Positions 22,867 through 31,206 of a stretch of DNA of 34,894 nucleotides are shown in pieces. The notes beneath the pieces are model-generated. The model had not been told where the DNA came from. It worked only from the letters and a program-made list of their open reading frames with translations, and made no database searches. Source of the DNA: CALITV01 sp964415795 (GTDB lineage Bacteria > UBP6 > UBA1177 > JAKLFG01); NCBI GenBank assembly GCA_964415795.1, contig CAYQBN010000020.1:1-34894 (forward strand). Reading direction: 5' to 3'. Position 1 is the first letter of the stretch. Every line of letters begins with the position of its first letter. Position numbers and translations under genes: made by a program.

Positions 22867-24192
22867 TCACCGGGGGAGAGGAAAGTCAACGGAGATGTGT
22901 TCCCACCATTCTTTGAATTGCCGAATGCCGTCGGCGACATAGAAGAGTTTTCGATCGCGCTTCTTGAGGCGCGTCGGGTTCTCGGTGATCGAGAAATTGG
23001 CGTTGACCGGTGCGAAATGAGTGGAAGGCTCGCGCAGTTTCCGCAAGATACCGCCGGTCATCGTGGCGGCGGGGGGAAGCGGGATCTCCCTGCCGGCGAG
23101 GCGGGCGGTGACCATGAGCGCCGAGAAAAGCCCTGAGAAGATGGATTCATTGTATCCTTCCACGCCGGAGAGTTGGCCGGCGACGAAGGTGTCGGGATGC
23201 GTGGTGAGCGAGAGGTCGGGGGCAAGCATCGCCGGGGCGTCGAGATAGGTGTTCCGGTGAACCGATCCGTAGCGGAGGAATTCGGCATTCTCGAGTCCCG
23301 GCAGGAGCCGAAAGACCTCGCGTTGGGCATGGTGCCGCATCCGCGTCTGGCAGCCGACAAGGTTGAAGGCGCTTTTTGCGGCGTTCTCGGCGCGCAGTTG
23401 CACCACGGCGTAGGGGCGTTTCCCTTCTTGTTCGAAGCCGACAGGGCGGAAGGGACCGAAAGAGAGCGTGTGACGGCCTCGTTCCGCCAGCGTCTCGATC
23501 GGCAGACAGCGGTCGAAGAACTGTGGCCGCTCATGTTCGGCATAGGGCAGTTTTTCGGCGGCGAGAAGCGCGTCTACGAAACGGTCGTAATCGGTTTTGG
23601 CGAGAGGGCAGTTGAGGAAGTCGGGTTGTCCCTTTTCGTACCGATCGGCCCAGAAGAGTTTGCTCATGTCGAGGCTGTCGGCGCTCACGATCGGCGCGAT
23701 GGCGTCATAGAAATAGTGATGTCCCGGTGCAAGATCGGCAAGGAGCGGCGCGGGAGTGAGCGGTCCGGTCGCGACGATGAAAAGATCGGCGGGAAAGCGT
23801 TTGCGGAGATCGCCGAGCGATAGTATCACGGTATCCGTGACAATGGTGATGCTCGGTTCGGCGGCGACCCGTGCGGCGACGATATTCGAAAAACGCTCAC
23901 GGTCCACTGCGAGGCTTTCCCCGGCGGGCACTCGGCTCTCGGCGGCGAGAGAGAGCAGGAACGAACCAGCGATCCGGCATTCCTCCTTCAGTTGGTAGCT
24001 TGGGGTCGCGGGCGATTCCGACTTCAACGAATTGCTGCACACCAGTTCGGCGGGACCGTCGAGGCGATAGACCGCCGGCTCTATCTTCGTCGGTTTCGCC
24101 TCGACGAGGGTCACCTTGATGCCGCGTGTGGCCAGTTGCAGCGCTGCTTCAGAGCCGGCAAGGCCGGCACCGAGAACAGTGACGCCCTTCAC
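22867..24192 (-). CDS. trmFO: Methylenetetrahydrofolate--tRNA-(uracil-5-)-methyltransferase
   Basis: A 441-residue flavoprotein that makes ribothymidine at position 54 of tRNA, using methylenetetrahydrofolate as the carbon source and reduced FAD. The N-terminus is the FAD-binding GAGLAGSEAA loop (8-17). The segment ELVCSNSLKSE (49-59) is the family hallmark and carries a conserved Cys. The C-terminal half has NLVGCQTRMRH, and FAPVNANFSI near the end is also characteristic. Length is typical. The start is GTG at 24192, five bases beyond the topA stop, with a weak ribosome site, so translation probably depends on coupling. The dprA-topA-trmFO order is seen in several bacterial phyla. Presence of TrmFO rather than the SAM-dependent TrmA is common in Firmicutes, deltaproteobacteria and other lineages, and argues against a gammaproteobacterium. 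Confidence 0.97.
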   Translation of the reverse strand: MKGVTVLGAGLAGSEAALQLATRGIKVTLVEAKPTKIEPAVYRLDGPAELVCSNSLKSESPATPSYQLKEECRIAGSFLLSLAAESRVPAGESLAVDRERFSNIVAARVAAEPSITIVTDTVILSLGDLRKRFPADLFIVATGPLTPAPLLADLAPGHHYFYDAIAPIVSADSLDMSKLFWADRYEKGQPDFLNCPLAKTDYDRFVDALLAAEKLPYAEHERPQFFDRCLPIETLAERGRHTLSFGPFRPVGFEQEGKRPYAVVQLRAENAAKSAFNLVGCQTRMRHHAQREVFRLLPGLENAEFLRYGSVHRNTYLDAPAMLAPDLSLTTHPDTFVAGQLSGVEGYNESIFSGLFSALMVTARLAGREIPLPPAATMTGGILRKLREPSTHFAPVNANFSITENPTRLKKRDRKLFYVADGIRQFKEWWEHISVDFPLPR

Positions 24193-24196
24193 CGAT

Positions 24197-26431
24197 CTAC
24201 TCTTTTACCTTTTCGCCGCAAACACCGCAGGCGATCCCCGATTTCTTCTCAACGAGGTACGCGGCCCCGCAGGCGGGGCAGACGCGTCCCGGTATCGGTG
24301 GGTACCACGAGACGAATTCGCACTTCGGGTAGTTAGTACATCCGTAGAAGATCTTGCCTCTCTTCGACCGTCGTTTCTCGATCGTGCCGCCGCATCCCTT
24401 TACCGGGCAGGTGCCAAAGGATTCGTTCTCGCGAACGATGGTCTTGCACTTGGGGTAGTTCGAGCAGGCCTTGAATGGCCCGAAGCGGCCGGTCCGTATG
24501 ACGAGCGGAGCGCCGCAGGTGGGACATTTCTCATCGAGCGGCTGCGGCGATTCGCGTTTCTCGGCGGAGAGGTGAACGATCTCTCCATCTTTGACGAGAT
24601 CGCCGGAGAAAGTGCAATCCGGGTACTTCTCGCACGAAAGGAACGGACGGTTCCCCTTTTTGGAAAAGCGCATCACGAGCCGAGCGCCGCAGACCGGGCA
24701 CGGTTCCTCGGCATAGACCCGTTTCTTGCCGCTTTCTTTGAGGTTCTGTATGCCGGCGGCATGCGTCTTTTCGAACGCCGCGTAGAAGTCCTTGAGCACG
24801 GCGAGCCACTGTGCTTCGCCTGCTTCGATGGCATCGAGGCGCTCCTCCATGTCGGCGGTGAATTGCACGTTGATGACCTCGGGGAAGAACTGCTGGAGAG
24901 TATCGTTCACGAGCATGCCGAGGTCGGTCGCGCCCAGAGCGCCTTTAGGTTCCCGCAGCCGTTCGACATACTTGCGCTCGATGATGTGGTTGATGATCGA
25001 GGCATAGGTCGAGGGACGCCCAATGCCTTTTTCTTCGAGTTCCTTGACGAGAGATCCTTCGGTATAGCGCGACGGCGGCTTGGTGAAGTTCTGCTCCTTG
25101 ATGATATCCTCGAGGGTGAGCGGTTCTTGCTCGACGCAGGCAGGGAGCGGCTCGTCGCGGCCGTTCGCGGCCCGGTCCCATGCCTTCCGGTAACCGTCGA
25201 AAATCATGACTTGTCCGCTCTTCTTGAAGAGGAAGATCCCCTGTGCGTCGGAGATGGTTATGACGGTCTGATCGAATTCGGCCTCTTTCATCTGGGTTGC
25301 GACGAAGCGTTTCCAGATGAGGGTGTAAATGTTGAGTTCCTCCTTGGAGAGATACGATTTCACGCGATCCGGAGTCAGCGTCACATCGGTCGGGCGGATC
25401 GCCTCATGGGCGTCCTGAACCTTTCCTTTTTTGTTCTCGTATGTCCGCGTGTAGCCGGCGAGATAGTTCTCACCGTATTCTTGGACGATGAAGCGACGGA
25501 GTGCCGCATTTGCCTCGGGAGCGATGCGGAACGAATCGGTGCGCATGTAGGTGATGAGCCCGACCGGTCCTTCGTCGCCGAGTTCCTTTCCTTCATAGAG
25601 CGCTTGGGCGATGCGCATCGTGCGGTCGGCGCTCAGGTGATAGACGCGAGATGCCTCCTGCTGAAGGGTCGAAGTGTTGAAGGGGGGAAGCGGGTTCTCC
25701 TTTTTGCGCTTCTGTTCCACCGAAACGATGCGCCAACCGGCAGCGGCGCGGAGGCGTTTCTCGAGGGCATCGGCTTCGGCGGCCGATCCGATCTCCATCT
25801 TCTGTCCATCGACCCGATCGAGGGCCGTTTCGAGGGAAACGCCGTTCTGTTTGGCGAAGGAGGCCTTGACCGTCCAGTATTCCTTGGGGACGAACGCCAA
25901 AATCTCTCGCTCGCGATCTACGATGAACTTGAGCGCGACCGACTGAACGCGTCCCGCCGAGAGGCCTTTCTTGACCGAGCGCCACAGGAACGGCGAGAGA
26001 CGGTATCCGACGACGCGGTCGAGGATGCGGCGCGCCTGCTGGGCGTTCACGAGATTCTCGTTGATGGTCGTCCGCTCATCGATCGCTTTCATGACGCTGT
26101 TTTTGGTTATCTCGTTGAAGAGGACGCGGTGGACCGGTTTCCCTTCGATGAAATGCGCCACATGGTATGCGATGGCCTCTCCTTCGCGGTCGGGATCGGA
26201 GCCGAGATAGATCTCTTCGGCGGTCCCCGCCTCTTTTTGAATCGCCTTGACGATCTTTTCCTTTCCCTTGATGGTCACATAGGTCGGCGCGAAGTCGTGC
26301 TCGATGTCCACGCCGAAGTCGTTCTCGGGCAGATCGCGGATGTGTCCCATCGAAGCGAGCACTTTGAATCCTTTGAGATACTTGGTGAGCGTTTTCGCTT
26401 TGGCGGGACTCTCGACGATGAGCAGTTTCAT
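24197..26431 (-). CDS. topA: DNA topoisomerase I (type IA)
   Basis: A 744-residue topoisomerase that relaxes negative supercoils by passing one strand through a break held on an active-site tyrosine. The TOPRIM domain starts MKLLIVESPAKAKT with E7, and has the Mg-binding acidic triad in SDPDREGE (D79, D81, E83). The catalytic Tyr is Y295 in GLITYMRTDS. The C-terminus (about 590-744) carries four zinc-ribbon modules. The first three have CPVC, CPTC or CPVKGC starts and C-x-x-YPxC ends, and the last is a compact CPAC/CGVC pair. Length is typical for a multi-ribbon bacterial TopA. The ATG at 26431 lies 12 bases after the dprA stop. Its position between dprA and trmFO is conserved in many bacteria. 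Confidence 0.97.
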   Translation of the reverse strand: MKLLIVESPAKAKTLTKYLKGFKVLASMGHIRDLPENDFGVDIEHDFAPTYVTIKGKEKIVKAIQKEAGTAEEIYLGSDPDREGEAIAYHVAHFIEGKPVHRVLFNEITKNSVMKAIDERTTINENLVNAQQARRILDRVVGYRLSPFLWRSVKKGLSAGRVQSVALKFIVDREREILAFVPKEYWTVKASFAKQNGVSLETALDRVDGQKMEIGSAAEADALEKRLRAAAGWRIVSVEQKRKKENPLPPFNTSTLQQEASRVYHLSADRTMRIAQALYEGKELGDEGPVGLITYMRTDSFRIAPEANAALRRFIVQEYGENYLAGYTRTYENKKGKVQDAHEAIRPTDVTLTPDRVKSYLSKEELNIYTLIWKRFVATQMKEAEFDQTVITISDAQGIFLFKKSGQVMIFDGYRKAWDRAANGRDEPLPACVEQEPLTLEDIIKEQNFTKPPSRYTEGSLVKELEEKGIGRPSTYASIINHIIERKYVERLREPKGALGATDLGMLVNDTLQQFFPEVINVQFTADMEERLDAIEAGEAQWLAVLKDFYAAFEKTHAAGIQNLKESGKKRVYAEEPCPVCGARLVMRFSKKGNRPFLSCEKYPDCTFSGDLVKDGEIVHLSAEKRESPQPLDEKCPTCGAPLVIRTGRFGPFKACSNYPKCKTIVRENESFGTCPVKGCGGTIEKRRSKRGKIFYGCTNYPKCEFVSWYPPIPGRVCPACGAAYLVEKKSGIACGVCGEKVKE

Positions 26432-26443
26432 GTAATTACCTCG

Positions 26444-27313
26444 TTAGTGGTTCATACGGTAACGGTTTCCCGGTTCCTCGACGACTATCCCCCGCATGAG
26501 AAGCGGCAGGAGCGTCGCCGGAAGAAAGGATGCCGGTATATCGGTCCCTTCGACGATCTCGTCAAAGGTGCGTGGTGCCGTTGCCAACACTGAAACGATA
26601 CGTCGTTCTTCGGGAGAGAGGTCTTCGGAAAGCGGGATGGCGGTCGGGACGGTTGTTGGTGTTTCCTCCGTAAAGAGGAGGTCGAGGTCGGTGAGGAGCG
26701 TTACGCGTCGGTTACCTGCTGTCTGGTGGAGGAACTGGTGGTTACCCCGAAAGCTCTCTTCGCCCATCGGCCCGGGAACAACGAAAACCTTCCGCCCTGC
26801 GTCGAGCGCGTGGCGTGCGGTAATAAGGCTGCCGCTCTTTTCACCCGCCTCGACGACGACCGTGAGACGCGCGAGCAACGCGATCGTACGATTTCGTATC
26901 GGGAAGTTATGCCGGAGCGGCCCAGTCCCCGGCGGAAACTGCGAAAGAAGAGCGCCATGCTGCGATACCTCGTCGGCGAGGGCGATGTTTTCTTCGGGAT
27001 ACAGGGCATCGAGGCCGGTCCCGAGGACCGCGATCGTGCGACCACAGGCGGCAAGCGCGGCCCGGTGCGATTCGGTGTCTATGCCGCGGGCAAAGCCGCT
27101 CACGAGCGTCCAGCCTGCCTTTGCGGCGCGCGTTGCTATCTCGCGGGCAATACCGATGCCGTAACGTGACGGCTTGCGCGTGCCGACGACGGCGATGGCG
27201 CGTTCATCGGTGGCCTCGATCATTCCTTCCATCCACAGCGGCACGCCGATCGGCGGGGTTATGCGGAGAAAACGGTCGGGATGCAACGGATTGTCGGTCT
27301 TGAGCAGTATCAC
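26444..27313 (-). CDS. dprA: DNA-processing protein DprA (Smf)
   Basis: A 289-residue cytoplasmic protein that binds incoming single-stranded DNA and loads RecA during transformation. The Rossmann-like domain has VVGTRKPSRYG, LVSGFARGIDTESH, VLGTGLDALYPEEN and the nucleotide-like site RNRTIALL, with VVEAGEKSGSLITARHALDAGR, all standard. The C-terminal 60 residues form a winged-helix domain (EERRIVSVL to YRMNH). The N-terminal SAM-like domain found in some relatives is absent, so the protein is short. The start is GTG at 27313, overlapping the ispH stop by four bases (GTGA), which indicates coupling. The gene is widespread even in bacteria not known to be competent. No other competence gene is in the window. 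Confidence 0.95.
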   Translation of the reverse strand: MILLKTDNPLHPDRFLRITPPIGVPLWMEGMIEATDERAIAVVGTRKPSRYGIGIAREIATRAAKAGWTLVSGFARGIDTESHRAALAACGRTIAVLGTGLDALYPEENIALADEVSQHGALLSQFPPGTGPLRHNFPIRNRTIALLARLTVVVEAGEKSGSLITARHALDAGRKVFVVPGPMGEESFRGNHQFLHQTAGNRRVTLLTDLDLLFTEETPTTVPTAIPLSEDLSPEERRIVSVLATAPRTFDEIVEGTDIPASFLPATLLPLLMRGIVVEEPGNRYRMNH

Positions 27314-28200
27314 AGCGTCTCCACGAAGGCGGTAAGTTCGGCTATCTGGTCATCGGGAGTCGATGCCCCCGCGGTGATACCCACAGTATCACAATGTTTC
27401 AGCACCGTGCGATCGGTCTCGGAGAGATCGTTGGGAGACTCGATCCAGAAGGAACGGGGATTCTCCTCTGAGACGATGGCGAAGAGTTTCGATGTGTTGG
27501 AACTGTTCCTGCCCCCGATGACGACCATGGCGTCGACAGTGTGCGCCAGATCCCGGGCCGCATTCTGTCGGCGAAAGGTCGCATCGCACACGGTGTTGTG
27601 GTGTTCGAGTTCGCACGATCCCGTTTGACAGAGGCGTGAAAGTATCTCGATAAGTGCTGTGAAATGAGTCGGCTGGCTCGTCGTTTGGGCAACTGCAAGT
27701 ATCTTTGCATGTCCTTTTACGAATACGGCGAGCCGGCTCACCGCATCGTCGGAGAAATCGGGCGGGTGGACGAGATAGGGCCCCGCGATGCGCGAAACGA
27801 AGCCTTCGACCTCGGCGTGCGTCGCGTCACCGAGCACGACGATTGCCCACCCATCGTGGGAACGCTCGGCGACGAGGGTGTGGATCCGGTGGACGAAGGG
27901 GCAGGTAGTGTCCACGATGCGGATGTCGCTGAAGCGCGCAAGATGCTCCTCTTCCGCGCGGGTGATGCCATGCGAACGGATCACCACGACGCTGTGGTCT
28001 TTGATGCCTGTGAGATCGGCGAGAACGACGCCTCGTTCGGCGCACTGGGCGATGAAGCGAGGATTGTGGATGAGCGGGCCGAGCATGAATACCGGACGCC
28101 CTTCGCGCGCCCCGAGAGCGATCGCTTCATCGAGAAGCGCAATAGCCCGTTTGACGCCAAAACAGACGCCGGCGCGGTTCGCGGTGACCACCCGAGGCAT
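27310..28200 (-). CDS. ispH: 4-hydroxy-3-methylbut-2-enyl diphosphate reductase
   Basis: A 296-residue iron-sulfur enzyme that performs the last step of the MEP isoprenoid pathway, giving isopentenyl and dimethylallyl diphosphate. The three cluster cysteines are C13 (GVCFGV), C100 (TTCPFV) and C205 (CDATFRRQ). Substrate-binding residues are also visible: H45 in IHNP, H128-E130 in THAEVEG, T174 in QTTSQ and the late GRNSSNT loop. I chose the ATG at 28200, where a TGATG overlaps the cmk stop by one base, over the upstream in-frame ATG at 28311, which would add 37 Arg/Pro-rich residues and lie inside cmk. The isoprenoid product feeds quinones and undecaprenyl phosphate. Coupling to cmk and dprA at both ends puts it firmly in the operon. 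Confidence 0.97.
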   Translation of the reverse strand: MPRVVTANRAGVCFGVKRAIALLDEAIALGAREGRPVFMLGPLIHNPRFIAQCAERGVVLADLTGIKDHSVVVIRSHGITRAEEEHLARFSDIRIVDTTCPFVHRIHTLVAERSHDGWAIVVLGDATHAEVEGFVSRIAGPYLVHPPDFSDDAVSRLAVFVKGHAKILAVAQTTSQPTHFTALIEILSRLCQTGSCELEHHNTVCDATFRRQNAARDLAHTVDAMVVIGGRNSSNTSKLFAIVSEENPRSFWIESPNDLSETDRTVLKHCDTVGITAGASTPDDQIAELTAFVETL

Positions 28201-28877
28201 CAGAGTTTTCCCCGCTCCTTGAGGAGGGCGATGATGCGGTCTGCCGTCTGCTCGAGGGTTATGTCGGAGTTGTCGAGGACCACCGCATCTTCGGCAGGAC
28301 GGAGCGGACATACTTCTCGCTCGCTGTCCTGCGCATCGCGGCGGTGTATCTCTTCGAGTAGTTCCTCATAGGACTTCTCCTCGCGGCCTGCGGCTCGCAC
28401 ATCCTTGAGGCGTCGATTGGCACGACTCTCGGGCTTGGCGGTAAGGAACACTTTGATGTCGGCCTCCGGCATGATGACGGTGCCGATGTCACGCCCCTCC
28501 ATCACCACACCGCCCTTTTCGGCGTAGCGTCGTTGCATGGCGAACAGCGCTTCGCGGACGAAGGGAAGTGCCGATACCGTGCTCGCGAGCATTCCGACCT
28601 GTTCGGTGCGGATCTGGGTGGTGACATCACGACCGTTGAGGAAAACGAGGTTACGACCTTTTTCCATCTTAAAGGTTATCTTGAGGTCGCCAAGGATGCG
28701 ATGAATACCGCGGTGGTCATCGAGTCCGACATCGTTCATGAGCATCTCGAAGGCGACGCAGCGGTAGAGTGCACCGGTGTCTATGTAGGAAAGGCCGAGT
28801 CGTTCTGCGAGGATCTTACTGACCGAACTCTTACCGGCGCCTGCTGGCCCATCGATTGCGATACGCAGTTTCGTCAT
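28200..28877 (-). CDS. cmk: Cytidylate kinase
   Basis: A 225-residue nucleoside monophosphate kinase that phosphorylates CMP and dCMP with ATP in pyrimidine salvage. The P-loop is GPAGAGKS (10-17), followed by LSYIDTGALYRCVA, the NMP-binding insert with NGRDVTTQIRTEQVG, then GVVMEGRDIGTVIMPEADIKVFLTA and the Arg-rich lid. All are typical of Cmk. I prefer the ATG at 28877, which has GGGGGA about five bases upstream and begins directly before the first beta strand; the ATG at 28895 adds six residues and has no ribosome site. It is the first gene of the cmk-ispH-dprA-topA-trmFO run, and the stop overlaps the ispH ATG by one base. A promoter is visible 40-67 bases upstream. Confidence 0.96.
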   Translation of the reverse strand: MTKLRIAIDGPAGAGKSSVSKILAERLGLSYIDTGALYRCVAFEMLMNDVGLDDHRGIHRILGDLKITFKMEKGRNLVFLNGRDVTTQIRTEQVGMLASTVSALPFVREALFAMQRRYAEKGGVVMEGRDIGTVIMPEADIKVFLTAKPESRANRRLKDVRAAGREEKSYEELLEEIHRRDAQDSEREVCPLRPAEDAVVLDNSDITLEQTADRIIALLKERGKL

Positions 28878-28916
28878 GAGTTCCCCCGTACTCATACCAA
28901 CAAAAATCGGGGGAAA

Positions 28917-28944
28917 TTTATAGCCGCGATTTTCATGATTGCAA
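28917..28944 (-). promoter_or_regulatory. Probable promoter of the cmk operon
   Basis: On the reverse strand TTGCAA (28939-28944) and TATAAA (28917-28922) are 16 bases apart, matching the sigma-70 consensus at five of six and five of six positions. Transcription would start near 28910, about 33 bases before the cmk ATG at 28877. The inverted repeat at 28968-28987 lies 23 bases upstream of the -35. Confidence 0.55.
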
Positions 28945-28967
28945 GAGATATTTTCACTTTGAACAGG

Positions 28968-28987
28968 AACCTTACTTTAGTAAGGTT
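28968..28987. promoter_or_regulatory. Perfect inverted repeat between cmk and the sirtuin gene (operator-like)
   Basis: Two perfect 8-base arms, AACCTTAC and GTAAGGTT, are separated by TTTA. The site lies in the centre of the 187-base divergent gap, 23 bases from the cmk -35 and 19 bases from a TTGACA (29007-29012) that may be the -35 of the sirtuin gene (no good -10 follows it). The symmetry and position suit binding of a dimeric regulator acting on both directions. A terminator is less likely since no T-run follows. Confidence 0.45.
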
Positions 28988-29064
28988 AGCATTTCGTCAT
29001 CTTCTGTTGACAAACGAGCAGCGAACGGGAAAATGAAGGAATGGGGAGTCGAAGAAGGTGATCG

Positions 29065-29781
29065 ATGCCATATCGAGTTCTTCTGTTAAGCGGTGCGGGT
29101 CTTTCAGCCGAGTCGGGGATACGGACCTTTCGTGATGCGGGAGGTCTGTGGGAGGAGTTCGATATCATGGAGGTCTGCTCGGCCGAAGGGTTTCGCCGCG
29201 ATCGGCGCAAGGTGCTCGACTTCTATGACCGGCGGCGCGCCGATCTCGCCGACAAGAAGCCGAATAGAGCGCACGAGGCGATCGCGGAGCTCAAGAAGCG
29301 TTTTCCCGACGATCTTGCAGTCGTGACACAGAATGTGGACGACCTGCTGGAGCGAGCAGGGTGCCCCGCGGTGATCCACCTCCACGGAACGCTCCGTGAC
29401 CTTCGATGCGAAGCGTGCGGTCATGTCTGGGACATCGGCTACGATTCGATCAAAGGGAAACACTGCTCCGCGTGCGGAACCGATCGGGTGCGTCATAATG
29501 TGGTCATGTTTCATGAACCGGCGCCGGAGTATCAGAGGCTCTACGAACTCATCGCCGAGACGCGTGGGGGACTCTTTGTGGCAATCGGTACCTCGGGACA
29601 GGTGATCGATGTCGGCGGCATTGCGCGCTACTATCGCTTTTCGGTACTCAACAATCTTCATCCCGAACCGATGATAGATCCGTTCTTTACGATAACCGTG
29701 CACGAACCGGCGACGCAGGCGGCACCCCGGATAGCGGCGCTCATCGAGCGATTTCTCTCAGCCGGAATACTGGACGCATGA
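29065..29781 (+). CDS. cobB: NAD-dependent protein deacylase (sirtuin, CobB-like)
   Basis: A 238-residue sirtuin that removes acyl groups from lysine using NAD, giving nicotinamide and O-acyl-ADP-ribose. NAD-binding motifs are GAGLSAESGIRTFRD (10-24) and TQNVDDLLERAG (88-99). H107 in HLHGTL is the general base. Zinc ligands are C115-x2-C118 and C134-x2-C137. Residues Y54 and R57 (FYDRR) occupy the place of the Tyr and Arg that make class III sirtuins such as E. coli CobB and SIRT5 accept succinyl or malonyl lysine, so desuccinylase activity is likely. The usual VVMFGE reads VVMFHE here. The ATG at 29065 has an AAGGTG ribosome site. The stop overlaps the next gene by four bases (ATGA). Confidence 0.95.
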   Translation: MPYRVLLLSGAGLSAESGIRTFRDAGGLWEEFDIMEVCSAEGFRRDRRKVLDFYDRRRADLADKKPNRAHEAIAELKKRFPDDLAVVTQNVDDLLERAGCPAVIHLHGTLRDLRCEACGHVWDIGYDSIKGKHCSACGTDRVRHNVVMFHEPAPEYQRLYELIAETRGGLFVAIGTSGQVIDVGGIARYYRFSVLNNLHPEPMIDPFFTITVHEPATQAAPRIAALIERFLSAGILDA

Positions 29782-30263
29782 GGCACACTGTTCTTTTTCT
29801 TTTGGTCTTTTCTTCTTTCGTAATGGCTGGGGCATGCGCTTCAGCAGCGCGACCGGGAGGATCCGCCGGAATAACACCTCAGCCGGTTCGTGAAATATCG
29901 GATGACACGGTAAACCTTCTCTTGCGTCTTTTTTCGCTCGAACCCGAGATTCGCGCCGGCATGTATGAGGGACAGGAACTGCCGTTCGACCGAGAGAGGA
30001 TCCGCGCCGAGTTTTTCGATTATGTGGCCGAGGCACCGCTCGAGGAGGGCGACCGGAAGCACCTGTTCATGATGCTCGCCTACATCTTCAGTGACCGGAT
30101 GCTCTCGGAGCGCGAAGAGGCGATCATGCGCGACCTCGTGACCTACTTCCGGGCCATTATCGTGCCACTTCCTGCCCACGACAAAAAACAGATAGAGAAG
30201 ATCCTCACCGTCACCGAGGCGCGCATCGCGCTCGATGTAAAAGATCGCACGAGACGGCGGTGA
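29778..30263 (+). CDS. Small secreted protein, possible lipoprotein, unknown function
   Basis: A 161-residue protein with an N-terminal signal peptide (MRHTVLFLLVFSSFVMAGAC). C20 sits in AGAC, an imperfect lipobox, so it may be lipid-anchored or simply cleaved by signal peptidase I. The mature part (about 35-155) is predicted to be mostly helical and acidic-basic mixed, with segments such as DTVNLLLRLFSLEPEIRAG and MLSEREEAIMRDLVTYFRAI, and no further Cys. Its ATG overlaps the sirtuin stop (ATGA), so the two are translated together, although one product is cytoplasmic and the other exported. Its stop lies one base from the stop of the convergent lipoprotein gene. I do not recognise a family. 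Confidence 0.7.
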   Translation: MRHTVLFLLVFSSFVMAGACASAARPGGSAGITPQPVREISDDTVNLLLRLFSLEPEIRAGMYEGQELPFDRERIRAEFFDYVAEAPLEEGDRKHLFMMLAYIFSDRMLSEREEAIMRDLVTYFRAIIVPLPAHDKKQIEKILTVTEARIALDVKDRTRRR

Positions 30264-30264
30264 C

Positions 30265-31206
30265 TCATCGTTTGGTCAGGACAAGGCGCAGTGTCGTGAA
30301 ATCCAGCCCGTAGCGGTCGTCGGCGCTTGAGGCCGCCTCTGTGGCGCGGTCGCGCACCACGAGGTAGAACATGACCGTGAGATTGCTCTCAGGCGGTGTA
30401 TGCGAGAGGCGTTTCTTGGTCTTGGCGAAGTCTATCATGATCTCTCGGGTCGCCGGAGTGGTACGTTCGACATCGAGGTATTCGCCGCTCGGGCAGTCGG
30501 CGTCGCAGAAGCGCAGATCGGTCGCGTAGGCAGGATCCTCGCTGAACTGCCAGCGGAAGACGAGCAGGTCGTTACCGCGTTCGGCAGGATTGACCGTTTC
30601 GGGCGCGAAGCCGAGGTAGTCGGAAAGTTCATCCTGCGCGAGTTCGAGCACATCGTCACGACCGAGCGTCTTTTTTGTAAGTCTTCCGTCCGGTGTTTTC
30701 CACACGGCGATAATGCCGGTTATCTCGGGATTCTGGTGACGCGGCTCTTGGGTGACGCGCACCTTCTTCATGACGGAGAGTGGTTTCTCTCCGATGACGA
30801 CCGAGGCAAAGATCGGGAGATCCACGAATCCCTGCTCGTCGAACATCGCCTGAAGATCGGGAGAGAATGAAAGGAGCGTTCCGATGGTCATCCCTGTGGG
30901 AAAAGAGAAGTCGCTCGGGTAGGGAGCATAGAGAAGCGGGAACATCTCGGAAGGAACCTGCGCAAGCGATTCTTCATCGTTCGGAACGAGCCACAGCACC
31001 GAAAGGTCGCTCGATTGGTCGAACCCCTCGCCACCAATGAGTAGTCGCATCGTCGGGCGCGCATCGAGCGTCAGTTCCGGTTCGCTCACCTTGAGCGCGA
31101 GCAGGCGCGCCTCGCCGATCTGGTGGTCAGGGAACATCTTCATCGGATCGTCGCACGAGACGATGCCGAGAAAGGCGGCGATGAATAGAGCGATCTTTCC
31201 TCGCAT
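30265..31206 (-). CDS. Lipoprotein encoded directly after a TonB-dependent receptor, unknown function
   Basis: A 313-residue predicted lipoprotein. The signal peptide MRGKIALFIAAFLGIVSC ends in a good lipobox (IVSC, C18). The mature part is rich in beta strands. It begins with a segment like an immunoglobulin-type or transthyretin-like strand pattern (LTLDARPTMRLLIGGEGF) and has a Cys pair in RFCDADCPSG near the C-terminus. I chose the ATG at 31206 because it has an AAAGGAG ribosome site and overlaps the receptor stop by one base (TGATG). The in-frame ATG at 31353 would add 49 residues lying inside the receptor gene. Coupling to the receptor suggests a joint role, perhaps substrate capture at the outer membrane, comparable in principle to SusC/SusD pairs but without sequence resemblance to SusD that I can see. 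Confidence 0.75.
   Translation of the reverse strand: MRGKIALFIAAFLGIVSCDDPMKMFPDHQIGEARLLALKVSEPELTLDARPTMRLLIGGEGFDQSSDLSVLWLVPNDEESLAQVPSEMFPLLYAPYPSDFSFPTGMTIGTLLSFSPDLQAMFDEQGFVDLPIFASVVIGEKPLSVMKKVRVTQEPRHQNPEITGIIAVWKTPDGRLTKKTLGRDDVLELAQDELSDYLGFAPETVNPAERGNDLLVFRWQFSEDPAYATDLRFCDADCPSGEYLDVERTTPATREIMIDFAKTKKRLSHTPPESNLTVMFYLVVRDRATEAASSADDRYGLDFTTLRLVLTKR

Noticed and set aside
24116..26593. An 825-codon open frame on the plus strand opposite topA and parts of trmFO and dprA
   Set aside because: The minus strand carries complete, motif-verified genes here; the plus frame has no recognisable domain and is a codon-bias shadow.
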